Below are positions 1 to 7,673 of a DNA stretch of 17,289 nucleotides, piece by piece (position 1 is the first letter of the stretch; every line of letters begins with the position of its first letter). The DNA comes from a bacterium (GTDB taxonomy: Bacteria; Krumholzibacteriota; Krumholzibacteriia; LZORAL124-64-63): NCBI GenBank assembly GCA_016719645.1, contig JADJYS010000003.1, forward strand, positions 1 through 17,289. The letters run 5' to 3'. A program made the translations under genes and the position numbers. Below the pieces are notes generated by a model that saw only the letters and a program-made list of their open reading frames with translations, was not told the origin of the DNA and made no database searches.

Positions 1-825
1 TGCGGGGCCGCGCTGTGGCACGTCCCGGTGCTGCTGTCGCACGGAAGGGCGCGCGGTGCTGGGGCGCCTCGTCCGGGCACTGACGCGCCCATGAGTCAGA
101 AACGCGCAGCGCCACATGGTCGAGCTGGTGGCCAACCTCGCGGGGCGCCGCGCCAGCTAGGAAGTACGCCGCGATCCGGCGCCGTGCTGCAGCTTCCGCA
201 GGTGGCCGGCATGATCGTCCACTACACGCAGGCGAAGGCGCACGCCGCCAGAAAGCGGCCCGCGCGGCGATGGGCGCCACGCCAGGTGGCCGCCGACCTG
301 GCGCGCAGACCGACCTGGAAGTGGCGCTGGCGGAGGGCGGCCGGCGACGCGCTGCTGCGCCGCCGAGCTGGCCAACCGCAGCAAAGAGCATGTTCCTGGC
401 CGCAATGTCTTTGAGATCCGCACGCCGCTGACCTGCGTCGTCCCCTTCGCCCGACCACTGCTGACCATGCCGAACCTGGGCGCGCAGGACGTGCGCGATT
501 CCGGCGGTCGGAACGCGACGGCTGGCTGGAGGTCGCGGTGACCGACACAGGCTCGGGCATCCCCGCCGACCGCCTCGGCGGGATCTTCGAGCCCTTCCAG
601 CAGGCCGGCCGGGACGTCGCCCGCAAGCACGGGGGCAGCGGCCTCGGACTGGCCATCGCCCACCGCACCGTCGCGGCCATGGGCGGCCGGTTGACCGTCG
701 AGAGCGAGGTCGACCGGGGTTCGCGCTTCGCCTTCACCTTTCCGGAGCACCTCCCCGAGAGCCTCGGCGAACCCGATCCCGCGGGACCCGACGCGGCCCT
801 GGACCGCGGGCCCTGCGGGGGGTAG
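1..825 (+). pseudogene. Sensor histidine kinase, frameshifted, 5' end outside window
   Basis: Remains of a two-component sensor kinase. From 538 an open frame gives a HATPase_c C-terminus with the G1 box DTGSGIP, an F box (FEPFQQ) and the G2 box GSGLGLAIA, ending at the TAG at 823-825. Upstream, pieces in other frames still look right: a coiled-coil-like linker (about 317-380), ELANRSK and MFLAAMS (about 365-408), then EIRTPLT (413-433). The usual H-box MSHEIRTPL therefore reads approximately MS-F-EIRTPL, with the phospho-accepting His absent as sequenced. Only about 125 bases separate the H-box from the G1 box, where kinases normally have over 300, so the dimerisation helix and N-box are largely missing. 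Fragments near 1-160 (LWHVPVLLSHGRARG, MVELVANLAGRR) could be the end of a GAF-like sensor domain; that is weak. The gene is either genuinely decayed or in an error-rich contig end. Family assignment is firm; intactness is not. Confidence 0.7.
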
Positions 826-872
826 TCTGCGGGGTGTCCCCGCTCCGCGGCGCGCAGACCAGGAGGCTCCCC

Positions 873-1350
873 ATGCCCTCGCCATCGTCGCCCCACGACC
901 CGGCCCTGCAGCTGCTGCCCTCGCCCGTGGTCGTCGTCGGCGCCGCGGACGGCCCCTCCGGGGCGGCCAGACCGCCGGCCTGGGTGACGCAGGTGTCGTC
1001 CGCGCCGGCGCTGCTCGCAGTCGCCGTCTCGCCGCTGCGCCACACGCACGGCCTGCTGCGCGACGGGGGAGTTCACCGTCTCGTGCTGCTGCGCGAGGGC
1101 AGGTGGAGGTCGCGCGCCGGTTCGGCCTGCGGTCGGGGCGCGACCTCGACTGAAGTGGCGGGGCACGGACTCCGTCACGATGGGCGGCAGGGCGCCCGCG
1201 CTGCAGGACGCGGCCCGCCTGCTGTGCCGCCTGATCAGCCGCCACCGGCCGGCGACCACGAGTGCTGGTCGGGGAGGTGCTCGTTTCGGGGTCGTAGGGG
1301 GCGGCCCCGCGCTGCCGATACGCGGAACCGACTACGTCCCGCGCGGTTGA
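873..1350 (+). pseudogene. Flavin-reductase-like (FMN-binding split barrel) protein, multiply frameshifted
   Basis: The ATG at 873 follows an ideal Shine-Dalgarno AGGAGG (861-866) at 6 nt spacing. The first frame reads ALQLLPSPVVVVGA and later WVTQVSSAPALLAVAVSP, the opening of flavin-reductase-like proteins, which bind FMN and often reduce flavin or act as electron donors. The homology then hops frames: EFTVS, LLREG, QVEVARRFGLRSGRDLD, KWRGTDSVTMGG with ALQDAARLLCRLISRH, a region resembling GDHEVLVGEVL, and the terminal LPIRGTDYVPRG before the TGA at 1348-1350. I count at least four or five shifts in under 500 bases, yet the joined protein still resembles an intact family member of about 155 residues. 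That pattern favours sequencing indels over long-term decay, but either is possible. The true substrate cannot be told. Confidence 0.6.
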
Positions 1351-1356
1351 AGCCTG

Positions 1357-1384
1357 TTGCAAACGACGCGGATTCCGGTATCCT
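1357..1384 (+). promoter_or_regulatory. Candidate sigma-70-type promoter for the cupin gene
   Basis: TTGCAA (1357-1362) and TATCCT (1379-1384) are separated by 16 nt. They lie just after the flavin-reductase stop and about 45 nt before the cupin start. The motif match is moderate and there is no other support; the surrounding 1.5 kb contains apparent indels, so the spacing could be wrong. Confidence 0.3.
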
Positions 1385-1429
1385 GACCCTAGTGGAACCT
1401 GCCTCAACAACCCACCCCGGGAGGTCTCC

Positions 1430-1895
1430 ATGGCCAGACTGCAAGCGGCCGACACCATGTGGCCCGACGAAGTCCTGAAGCTCCCCGCGATCGATTCCAC
1501 GTCTCCGGCGTGACCGGACATTCCTGAAAAACCACGAGAAGCAGGTGACGTTCTTCCGCTTCGACGAAGGCGTGACCGTCCCCGACCACAACCACGGCGC
1601 CCAGTGGGGCTACCTCGTCACCGGCGAGATGACCCTGGAGATCGAAGGCCGCACCGAGCTGTACCAGGCCGGCGACGTCTACTACATCCCGGCCGGCAAG
1701 AAGCACCGCACCTCGTTCAGCCAGACGTCGCACGTGATCGACATGGGCGACGATCCCCACCGCTACCCCCTGCGGGGCTGGCGATCCGGCGCGAGAAAGG
1801 GGCCGGAACGCGCGCGTTCCGGCCCTGCCTCCGTCCAGCGGCCGGCTCACGCCGGTCCCAGCACCACTTCCCAGCGATCCTCGGTCCCGAGGTAG
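1430..1895 (+). pseudogene. Small cupin-domain protein, frameshifted near its N-terminus
   Basis: The ATG at 1430 has a GGGAGG-type ribosome site just upstream and opens MARLQAADTMWPDEVLKLPAID. The frame then breaks twice: the next piece HVSGVTG (about 1495-1517) is one frame on, and FLKNHEKQVTFFRFDEG (from about 1521) another. The last frame carries a single cupin domain. Motif 1 is HNHGAQWGYLVTG (Q where the metal-binding Glu usually sits) and motif 2 is GDVYYIPAGKKHR. Such single-domain cupins are small beta-barrels that usually hold a metal through the histidines; no substrate can be assigned. The frame runs on to 1895, through a hairpin (1800-1825) and into the convergent M16 gene. The natural stop was probably near 1775-1795 and may also be lost to an indel. 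If the first frame is ignored, a GTG at 1545 would be the next possible start. Confidence 0.6.
1800..1825 (-). terminator. Rho-independent terminator of the M16 peptidase gene (possibly bidirectional)
   Basis: A perfect 26-nt palindrome with arms GGGCCGGAACGCG and CGCGTTCCGGCCC folds into a strong stem with a minimal GCGC loop. On the minus strand it starts about 22 nt after the M16 stop and is followed by CCTTTCTCG, a short T-rich tail. On the plus strand it follows the end of the cupin domain but is trailed by TGCCTCCG. It therefore serves the minus-strand gene best. Confidence 0.65.
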
Positions 1896-4521
1896 CGCGC
1901 GGCGGCGTCGCGCACCCGGCGCGGCGTCAGCGCGCGGATCTCCTGCAGGTGGTGGGCGATGTTGTTGGGCGCGCGCCCGTAGAGCACGTCGGCGCCGCAG
2001 CGGCTCGCCCGCGCGGCGTTGCTCTGCCGCGAGATCAGCAGGTTGCCCAGCAGCCGCGCGCGGGCCCGCGCGAACTCGGCCGCCGCCGCCGGTTCGGCGG
2101 CGGCGCGGCGCAGCTCCTCGACCAGGGCGGCCGCGGCCGCCTCCTCGGTGGCGGGGTCGGTCAGCACGTAGCCGACCAGCATGCCCGGCGCGAAGCCGCG
2201 GGCGGCCTGCATCCCGGTGGTGTAGCACAGCGAGCGGCGGTTGCGCAGGGCCTCGAACAGCCGGCCGCTCTGGCCGTTCAGCAGGCTCTGCAGCAGCGCC
2301 AGGGCGGCGCGGTCGGTGTTCGGGTCCAGCGGGCCGCGCCAGCCGCACAGCACCACGCTCTGGCGCACGTCGCGCTCGAGGCGCCGGCGCTCGACGCCGG
2401 CGGCGGCCGGCACGCGGTCCAGCGGGGGCAGCGGCGGCGACGGGGCGTCGGGCAGGTCGCCCAGGACCGCCTCGATCCGCGCCGCGAGGCGGTCGCGGTC
2501 GACGTCGCCCGAGACCACCACGTGCACGTTGCGCGACGTCCACAGGCGGGCGTGGTGGGCGACCAGGTCGTCGCGCGTCAGGCCCGGCAGCGAGTCCTCG
2601 GTGCCGGCCATCGGCGAGCCGTAGGGGTGGTCCGGGTACATCGCGCCGCGCAGGGCGCGCGCGGCGGCCTGGAAGGGGTCGTCCTGCTGGGCCTGCAGGT
2701 CGTCGAGCGCGAGGCGGCGCTCCTGCTCCAGCTCGTCGGCGGGGAAGGCGGGCGCACAGGCCAGGCGGCCCAGCCGCTCCAGCAGCGGGTCCAGGCGCGC
2801 CGTGAGGCCGGTCAGCGACAGGCCGGTGTGGTCGCGCGCCGAGAAGGGGAGAGCGAGGCGCCGCAGCTCTCGACGGCGGCGTGCAGCGCGGCGGCATCCT
2901 CCTGCGCCGTCGCCTTGGCCTGGACCTGCTGGGTCAGGTGGGCCAGGCCCTCCTGCCCGGGCAGCTGGTGGCAGACGCCGCCGGCGGCGTAGAGGCTGAG
3001 CGTCGCCACCGGCAGGCTGCGGTCTTCGCGCGCGTAGAGGCGCAGGCCGCCGCGCAGGAGGATCTCCTCGAAGGGGCGGTCGTTCTTCGCGGTCGCCTTG
3101 GTGGCCGTGGTCGCCGGAGCCGTCGCAGCCGCAGTGATCGTCGCCGCCGTCGGCGCCGATCCCGTCCCGTCCGCGCGCCCGCCCAGCCGCGGCGCCAGCA
3201 GCGCCTCCCAGGCGGCGGCGTCGGCGGGGATCCCGTCGCCGTCGCCGCCGGCCGGGGCGTAGACGAGCACCGCCGCCTCCTCGCGCACGAACAGGCGCCG
3301 GCAGAGGCGCTGGACGTCGGCGCCGGTCACCGCCGCCACCCGCTGCGGCCAGTCGAAGGCGGCCTGCGGATCCCCCATGGCCTCGTGCCAGCCCAGGTTC
3401 GCGGCGCGCCCCTGCACCGTCTCCAGCCCGAACGCGTAGCCGCGCTCGGTGCGGATGCGGGCGCGGTCCAGCTCGGCCTCGTCCGGCGGCGCGTCCTTCA
3501 TCTCCTGCAGCAGGCCGCCGATCTCCGCGACGGCCGCCGCGACCTTCGCGGCGTCGGTCTCGAAGTCCACCACCAGCAGCCCCTCGCGCGGGCCGGACTC
3601 GCTCAGCAGGCCGATGCCGCCGACCAGCTGCTTCTCCTCCTGGATGCGGCGGTAGAGCCGCGCGCTGCGCCCGTCCGACAGGATCTGCTGCACGACGGCC
3701 AGGGCCGGCTGGTCGGGGTCGTTCTCGGCCACGCCCGGCAGCAGCAGCTTGCCGTAGACGCGCTGCAGGTCGCCGCGCGCGAGCCGGGCCCGCAGGCGGT
3801 CGTGAGGCGGCTCGCAGGCCGGCGACGGCAGCTCGTAGGGGCGCGGCGGCGCCTCGGGGCCGAAGGTCGCGGCCAGCAGGTCCAGGACCGCCCCGGCCTT
3901 CACGTCGCCCACCACCACGGCCGTCATGCGGTCGGGCTGGTAGGCGGCCCGCCAGAAGTCGAGGATCCGCTCGCGGGGCGTGGACAGCAGGTCCTCGTCC
4001 CGGCCGCCGATCGGGTGGCGGTAGGGGCTGACGTCGCGCGCCAGCTCCAGGCCCCAGCGCCAGGTCACGCCGAAGCCCGAGGGCTGGTCGTCGTACATGT
4101 GGTTCTCGTGGACCAGCACCTGCCGCTCGGCGTCCAGCGCCGCGGGCTCGAACGCGGAGTGGAACAGGGCGTCGTGCAGGATGTCGACCGCGGCGGGCAG
4201 GTGCTCCGCCGGCACGGTGATGTGGTAGTTCGTGGTCTCGTAGCCGGTGCCGGCGTTGGTGGTGCCGCCGAGGTCGGCGACCTCGCGCGCGAAGTCGCCC
4301 TCGGCCCGCCGCGCGGTGCCCTTGAACAGCAGGTGCTCGATGCCGTGCGCCCAGCCGCGCACCCCGTCGGGCTCCAGGTTCGAGCCGACGCGCACCCAGA
4401 GGTTGCAGACCGCCACGGGGCTGCGGCGGTCCTCCATCACGATCAGGCGCATCCCGTTGGTCAGGCGGGCCGTGACGGCCCCGCCCATCGTGCCCCGGGA
4501 GGCGAGGTGGCGCTGCGGCAT
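1847..4521 (-). CDS. M16 family (pitrilysin-like) zinc metallopeptidase, two-lobed, one frameshift as sequenced
   Basis: The ATG at 4521 (MPQRHLASRG) has a GGGGAG ribosome site 5 nt upstream. Adding one base near 2854 gives 891 residues, the expected size for a fused two-lobe M16 peptidase. The N-terminal lobe has the inverted zinc motif HGIEH (His59, Glu62, His63) and the distal ligand Glu139 in ERQVLVHE, so it should be catalytic. After a Thr/Ala-rich linker (starting about residue 500) comes a second lobe in which HxxEH is replaced by HLTQQ, as in the inactive half of such enzymes. Its later part has the family block YGSPMAGTEDSLPGLTRDD. No signal peptide is seen. M16 enzymes degrade peptides inside a closed clamshell, in cytoplasm or periplasm. 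As sequenced, the first frame ends at 2812. The gene is divergent from the deacetylase and shares only the spacer with it; no functional link is evident. Confidence 0.85.
2850..2860 (-). other. Frameshift site inside the M16 gene
   Basis: Minus-strand frame A reads VESCGAS up to here and then hits a stop at 2812. Frame B continues ALPFSARDHTGLSLTG to the natural end at 1847. Restoring one base (a G on the minus strand, after plus-strand position 2854) gives a seamless ESCGAS-ALPFSARDHTG. It could be a real one-base deletion, splitting the protein after the catalytic lobe, or a sequencing error in a G/C run. Confidence 0.75.
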
Positions 4522-4676
4522 GGAGTCTCCCCGTCGGTGTGAACGCAGCCGCCCGGGCGCACCCCGTCCGGCTCCGGCCAGAGTAAACGGGACGGTCCCC
4601 CTTGGCGACCACGGATTGACGGGCGGCGGCGGGTGTGACAGCCTGCGTCTAGATTGGGGGGCCGAACGGAGGGGAC
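4522..4676. promoter_or_regulatory. Divergent intergenic region between M16 and deacetylase genes
   Basis: This 155-bp spacer must hold both promoters. For the minus gene, TACTCT (complement of 4580-4585) is a plausible -10 box, identical to the one proposed for the GH13 gene at 7586-7591, but no good -35 lies 16-18 nt before it. For the plus gene, TTGACG (4616-4621) is a plausible -35 with only a poor -10 (CAGCCT, 4639-4644). No palindromic operator stands out. Confidence 0.25.
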
Positions 4677-5570
4677 GTGAACGCGACACCGGACATCCTG
4701 ACCATCGACGTCGAGGAGTGGTTCCACGGCCACAACTACCTCGACCAGGCGCCGCCCGACAGCTGGGAGGGGCGCGAGAGCCGCGTCGTCGGCAACACCG
4801 AGCGCTGCCTCGACCTGCTGGCGAAGCACCGCGTGACCGGGACCTTCTTCGTCCTGGGCTGGACCGCCGAGCGCCACCCCGACCTGGTGCGCCGCATCGC
4901 GGACGCCGGCCACGAGATCGCCTGCCACTCCTACGCGCACCCGGTCGTCCACCAGCTCACGCCCGAGGAGTTCCGCGCCGACCTGCGCCGGGCGCGCGCG
5001 GCGCTGGCCGCCGCCGGGATCGACCGCGTCGACGGCTTCCGCGCCCCGAGCTTCACCATCACCCCCGCGGTGCACGGCTACCTGCACGTGCTGCGCGAGG
5101 AGGGCTTCGCCTACGACTGCTCCCTGTTCCCCGTCCACCACCCGCACTACGGCCAGCCCGCGTCGCCGCGGCGGCCCTTCCTGCTGCAGCCGCCCGACGA
5201 TCGCCGGGAAGATCCCCTGCTCGTGATGCCGATGACCACCGCGCGCGTCCTGGGCGTGAACGTCGGCTTCGCCGGCGGCGCCTACCTGCGCCTGCTGCCG
5301 GTGCCCGCCTACCGCAGCCTGCGCGCGCTCGCCCGCCGCCAGGGCCAGCCCATCGTCACCTACCTGCACCCCTGGGAGCTGGACGACTGGCGTCCCGGCC
5401 GGATCGGCCAGTCGCCGGTGAAGCGGCTGCTCAGCCAGGGGGGGCAGAACTCGACCTACGCCAAGCTGGAGGGCGTGCTGAGGCAGGGGACGTTCGTCAC
5501 GATGGGAGATCACGCCGCGGCGCTGCGCCGACGCGGGGATCTGCCCGTGCGGAGCTTGCCCGTCGTCTGA
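4677..5570 (+). CDS. Polysaccharide deacetylase, XrtA/PEP-CTERM-associated type
   Basis: A 297-residue NodB-fold (CE4) deacetylase. The GTG start at 4677 has GGAGG at 4668-4672, a slightly short spacing. The metal site can be read: ILTIDVEEWF (Asp11, with Glu14 where NodB enzymes have the second Asp), then CHSYAHP (His84 and His88), RAPSF (122-126) and YLHPWE (His231). The block GTFFVLGWTAERHPDLVRRI, and the C-terminal GGAYLRLLP followed by YLHPWE, match the subfamily found beside exosortase A exopolysaccharide loci rather than peptidoglycan deacetylases. As usual for that subfamily there is no signal peptide, so it probably acts at the cytoplasmic side on N-acetylated sugars of an exopolysaccharide precursor. 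No exosortase, PEP-CTERM protein or glycosyltransferase is seen in the window, so it is isolated here. It converges on the GH13 lipoprotein gene with only 21 bp between stops and no terminator visible. Confidence 0.85.
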   Translation: MNATPDILTIDVEEWFHGHNYLDQAPPDSWEGRESRVVGNTERCLDLLAKHRVTGTFFVLGWTAERHPDLVRRIADAGHEIACHSYAHPVVHQLTPEEFRADLRRARAALAAAGIDRVDGFRAPSFTITPAVHGYLHVLREEGFAYDCSLFPVHHPHYGQPASPRRPFLLQPPDDRREDPLLVMPMTTARVLGVNVGFAGGAYLRLLPVPAYRSLRALARRQGQPIVTYLHPWELDDWRPGRIGQSPVKRLLSQGGQNSTYAKLEGVLRQGTFVTMGDHAAALRRRGDLPVRSLPVV

Positions 5571-5591
5571 GCCGAGCAGGCGGTCAGCCGG

Positions 5592-7472
5592 TCACTCGGG
5601 AACTCCGGTTGAGCCGTCCGCCTTGCGCCACAACGCCCCCGACGAAGCCGGCTGCGCGAACACGAGCTGGTTGCCCGTGACCTCGACCGCCTCCCAGGCT
5701 CCGGTCTCCGGATGGAATCGCTGCCAGGTCCCGCTCGCCGGGAAGGCCACCGGCCAGGTGTGGTCGTGGTGGTCGAAGTTCAAGGCCACGACGATCTCCG
5801 CCTGCGACGACACGGCCCCGCCGCGCCAGTAGCAGAGGGTGCGGTCGTAGTGGTCGGCGTCGGCGGCGCGCCAGGTGAACCAGGTGCGCTCGGACGCCAG
5901 GGCGGCCTCGTCGCGGCGCAGGCGGATGAGGTTGCGGTAGACGGAACGCAGGGACTGGTCGCCGGCGGCCCAGTCGATCTTGAAGGTGGTCGGGTCGCCG
6001 GGGCGGAACTCGTCGCAGCCGATCTCCTGGCCGTTGTAGAGCATCGGGATGCCGACGCTGGTCAGCAGCGCGAAGGCGCCGAGCTCCGACTTCTGCCGCC
6101 CGCCGATGAGTTGGGCGTCGGCCGAGCCGTAGGCGTCCACGGCCCAGGCGAGGCGGTTCTCGTCGTGCGTCTCGAGGGACTTCACGTCGCTGAAGCCGTC
6201 GCCGTTGGTCCCGTTGTACTGGCTGTTGGCGCCGATCACGTTGGCCGAGGCCCACATGTTGCGGCAGCCGAAGCTCCAGCAGCCGAGGCTGGTCGCGGTC
6301 GAGCCGCGCCAGGCGAAGCCGTTCTGCGTCAGGTTCGTGGTCATCACCTGCAGGAAGTTGTTGCCGCCGCCGCCCCAGGCGTCGGTGTGGTTGCCGCCCC
6401 ACTGGGCGTCGTAGCCGTGGGTGACCGAGTTGCCCTCGTTGGGGTAGCGGAAATCCTCGCCGATCAGCAGCAGGTCCGGGCGCGCGGCGCGCAGCTCGTC
6501 GCGCAGGTACTCCCAGGTGGCCCAGCCCTCGCCGGCCACGTAGTCGAAGCGGAACCCGTCCACCTTGTACGTGTCGACCCAGTGCAGCATCGCGTCGCGC
6601 ACGTGGGCCTTCAGGGCGGGGTCGCTCCAGTTCAGCTCCACCATGCCCCAGGGGTTCGACTCGGTCGTGGTGAAGTGGTAGGAGCCGGCGAAGGTGTCCA
6701 GCTGGCGCAGGACGCCGCCGCCGGCCTGGTGGTTCAGCACGACGTCCAGGATGACCGCCATGCCGCGTTCGTGGCAGCGGTCCACCAGCAGGGCGAAGAA
6801 GTACGGCGAGCCGTAGGCGGGGTTGGGGGCGGCGTACAGCACCGGGTCGTAGCCCCAGCCGTTGTAGGAGGGGGCGTTGACGGGCATCAGCTCCACGGCG
6901 TTGACGCCCAGGTCCACCAGGTTCGCACCGGTGTCCAGGCCGCTGATGATGCCGGCGAAGGTGCCGGCGGCCGAGAAGTCGTTCGGGGCGATCTCGTAGA
7001 TGACCAGCTTGGTGCGGTCGACCGGCGCCGCCAGGTCGCGGATCGCGGGCAGGGCCCGGCCGTACAGGGCGTTGGCCTGCGCGGGATCGCCGCCGCTCTG
7101 GACCTCGGGGGCCATCGGATCGGTCAGCCAGGTGACCACGCCGCCCCGGCGCAGGACGAACTTGTAGGCCTGCACGCCCGCCGGCAGGTCGGTGCCGTAA
7201 CGCCAGGTGACGCCGTCGCCGTCGGGGACGAAGGCGTAGGCCGCGTTCTGGGTGGCCCAGCCGTTGAAGGCGCCGGCCAGGTGGACCGAGTCGGGCCCGT
7301 AGACGCGCAGGACGAAGCTGTCGGGCTGGGCCAGGGTCGGGGTCGCCGCAGGGGCCAGGACCGCGCCCTTGGCGCCGTCGGGGTCGGCGGGGCGATCGCC
7401 CGAGCAGCCGGGCAGCAGGGAGGCGGCCGCGGCCAGGACGAGCGCGGCGAGCAGGGTGCGGGGCGCGTGCAT
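5592..7472 (-). CDS. GH13 alpha-glucan-active lipoprotein with N-terminal CBM48-like module
   Basis: A 626-residue protein starting at the ATG at 7472, behind AGGAGA. A lipoprotein signal peptide ends in the lipobox LLPGC (Cys23; Ser at +2 would favour the outer membrane by the E. coli rule). Residues about 52-120 form a CBM48-like early-set domain (HLAGAFNGW, YKFVL). The GH13 barrel follows, with all conserved regions: DVVLNH (Asp243, His248), GFRFD (nucleophile Asp310), LIGED (acid/base Glu339) and ETHDE (Asp437). The barrel opening (VIYEIAPNDFS, LGVNAVELMPV, GWGYDP) resembles branching-enzyme and pullulanase-like GH13 proteins of the FCB group. It should cleave or rearrange alpha-1,4 or alpha-1,6 glucan bonds in the periplasm or on the outer membrane; which bond cannot be decided from sequence. 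It is transcribed divergently from the second GH13 gene, suggesting shared control. Confidence 0.88.
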   Translation of the reverse strand: MHAPRTLLAALVLAAAASLLPGCSGDRPADPDGAKGAVLAPAATPTLAQPDSFVLRVYGPDSVHLAGAFNGWATQNAAYAFVPDGDGVTWRYGTDLPAGVQAYKFVLRRGGVVTWLTDPMAPEVQSGGDPAQANALYGRALPAIRDLAAPVDRTKLVIYEIAPNDFSAAGTFAGIISGLDTGANLVDLGVNAVELMPVNAPSYNGWGYDPVLYAAPNPAYGSPYFFALLVDRCHERGMAVILDVVLNHQAGGGVLRQLDTFAGSYHFTTTESNPWGMVELNWSDPALKAHVRDAMLHWVDTYKVDGFRFDYVAGEGWATWEYLRDELRAARPDLLLIGEDFRYPNEGNSVTHGYDAQWGGNHTDAWGGGGNNFLQVMTTNLTQNGFAWRGSTATSLGCWSFGCRNMWASANVIGANSQYNGTNGDGFSDVKSLETHDENRLAWAVDAYGSADAQLIGGRQKSELGAFALLTSVGIPMLYNGQEIGCDEFRPGDPTTFKIDWAAGDQSLRSVYRNLIRLRRDEAALASERTWFTWRAADADHYDRTLCYWRGGAVSSQAEIVVALNFDHHDHTWPVAFPASGTWQRFHPETGAWEAVEVTGNQLVFAQPASSGALWRKADGSTGVPE

Positions 7473-7673
7473 GGGTCTCCTGTCGGTGTTGCCGGAGTTC
7501 ACCTTATGATAACACAAATCAGCGTCCCGTCCCAGCCTTCCGCGGACGCGCCGACGGGCCCCCTTGACGCGATCCCGGCGCGTGTTACTCTCCCCGTCTC
7601 GAATCTCATCCGGCGCGCCCGGTGGGCGGGGAGACCCCCGTCCCGTCGTCGCGCCGACACCCGGGAGATCATC
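7473..7673. promoter_or_regulatory. Shared divergent promoter region of the two GH13 genes
   Basis: A 201-bp spacer. Leftward, TATCAT (complement of 7506-7511) sits in the only A/T-rich patch and is a good -10 box, though its -35 is weak. It would give a 5' leader of about 30 nt. Rightward, TTGACG and TACTCT are described as a separate feature. A 9-nt near-palindrome TTATGATAA overlaps the leftward -10 and could be a protein site; that is weak. No long operator or riboswitch-like fold is evident. Confidence 0.4.
7564..7591 (+). promoter_or_regulatory. Sigma-70-type promoter of the five-CBM48 GH13 gene
   Basis: TTGACG (7564-7569) and TACTCT (7586-7591) are separated by 16 nt, about 80 nt before the ATG at 7674. 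The -35 differs from consensus at one base. The same TACTCT -10 is proposed for the M16 gene. Confidence 0.5.

Noticed and set aside
157..1521. Long minus-strand open frames across the left end
   Set aside because: Arg/Ala/Pro-rich translations without domains, opposite to recognisable though frameshifted plus-strand genes.
5712..7673. Long plus-strand open frame that runs without stops into the multi-CBM48 GH13 gene
   Set aside because: It is antisense to the GH13 lipoprotein, whose catalytic motifs are complete. The frame is open because the DNA is G+C-rich. The real start is the ATG at 7674 with a ribosome site and signal peptide.
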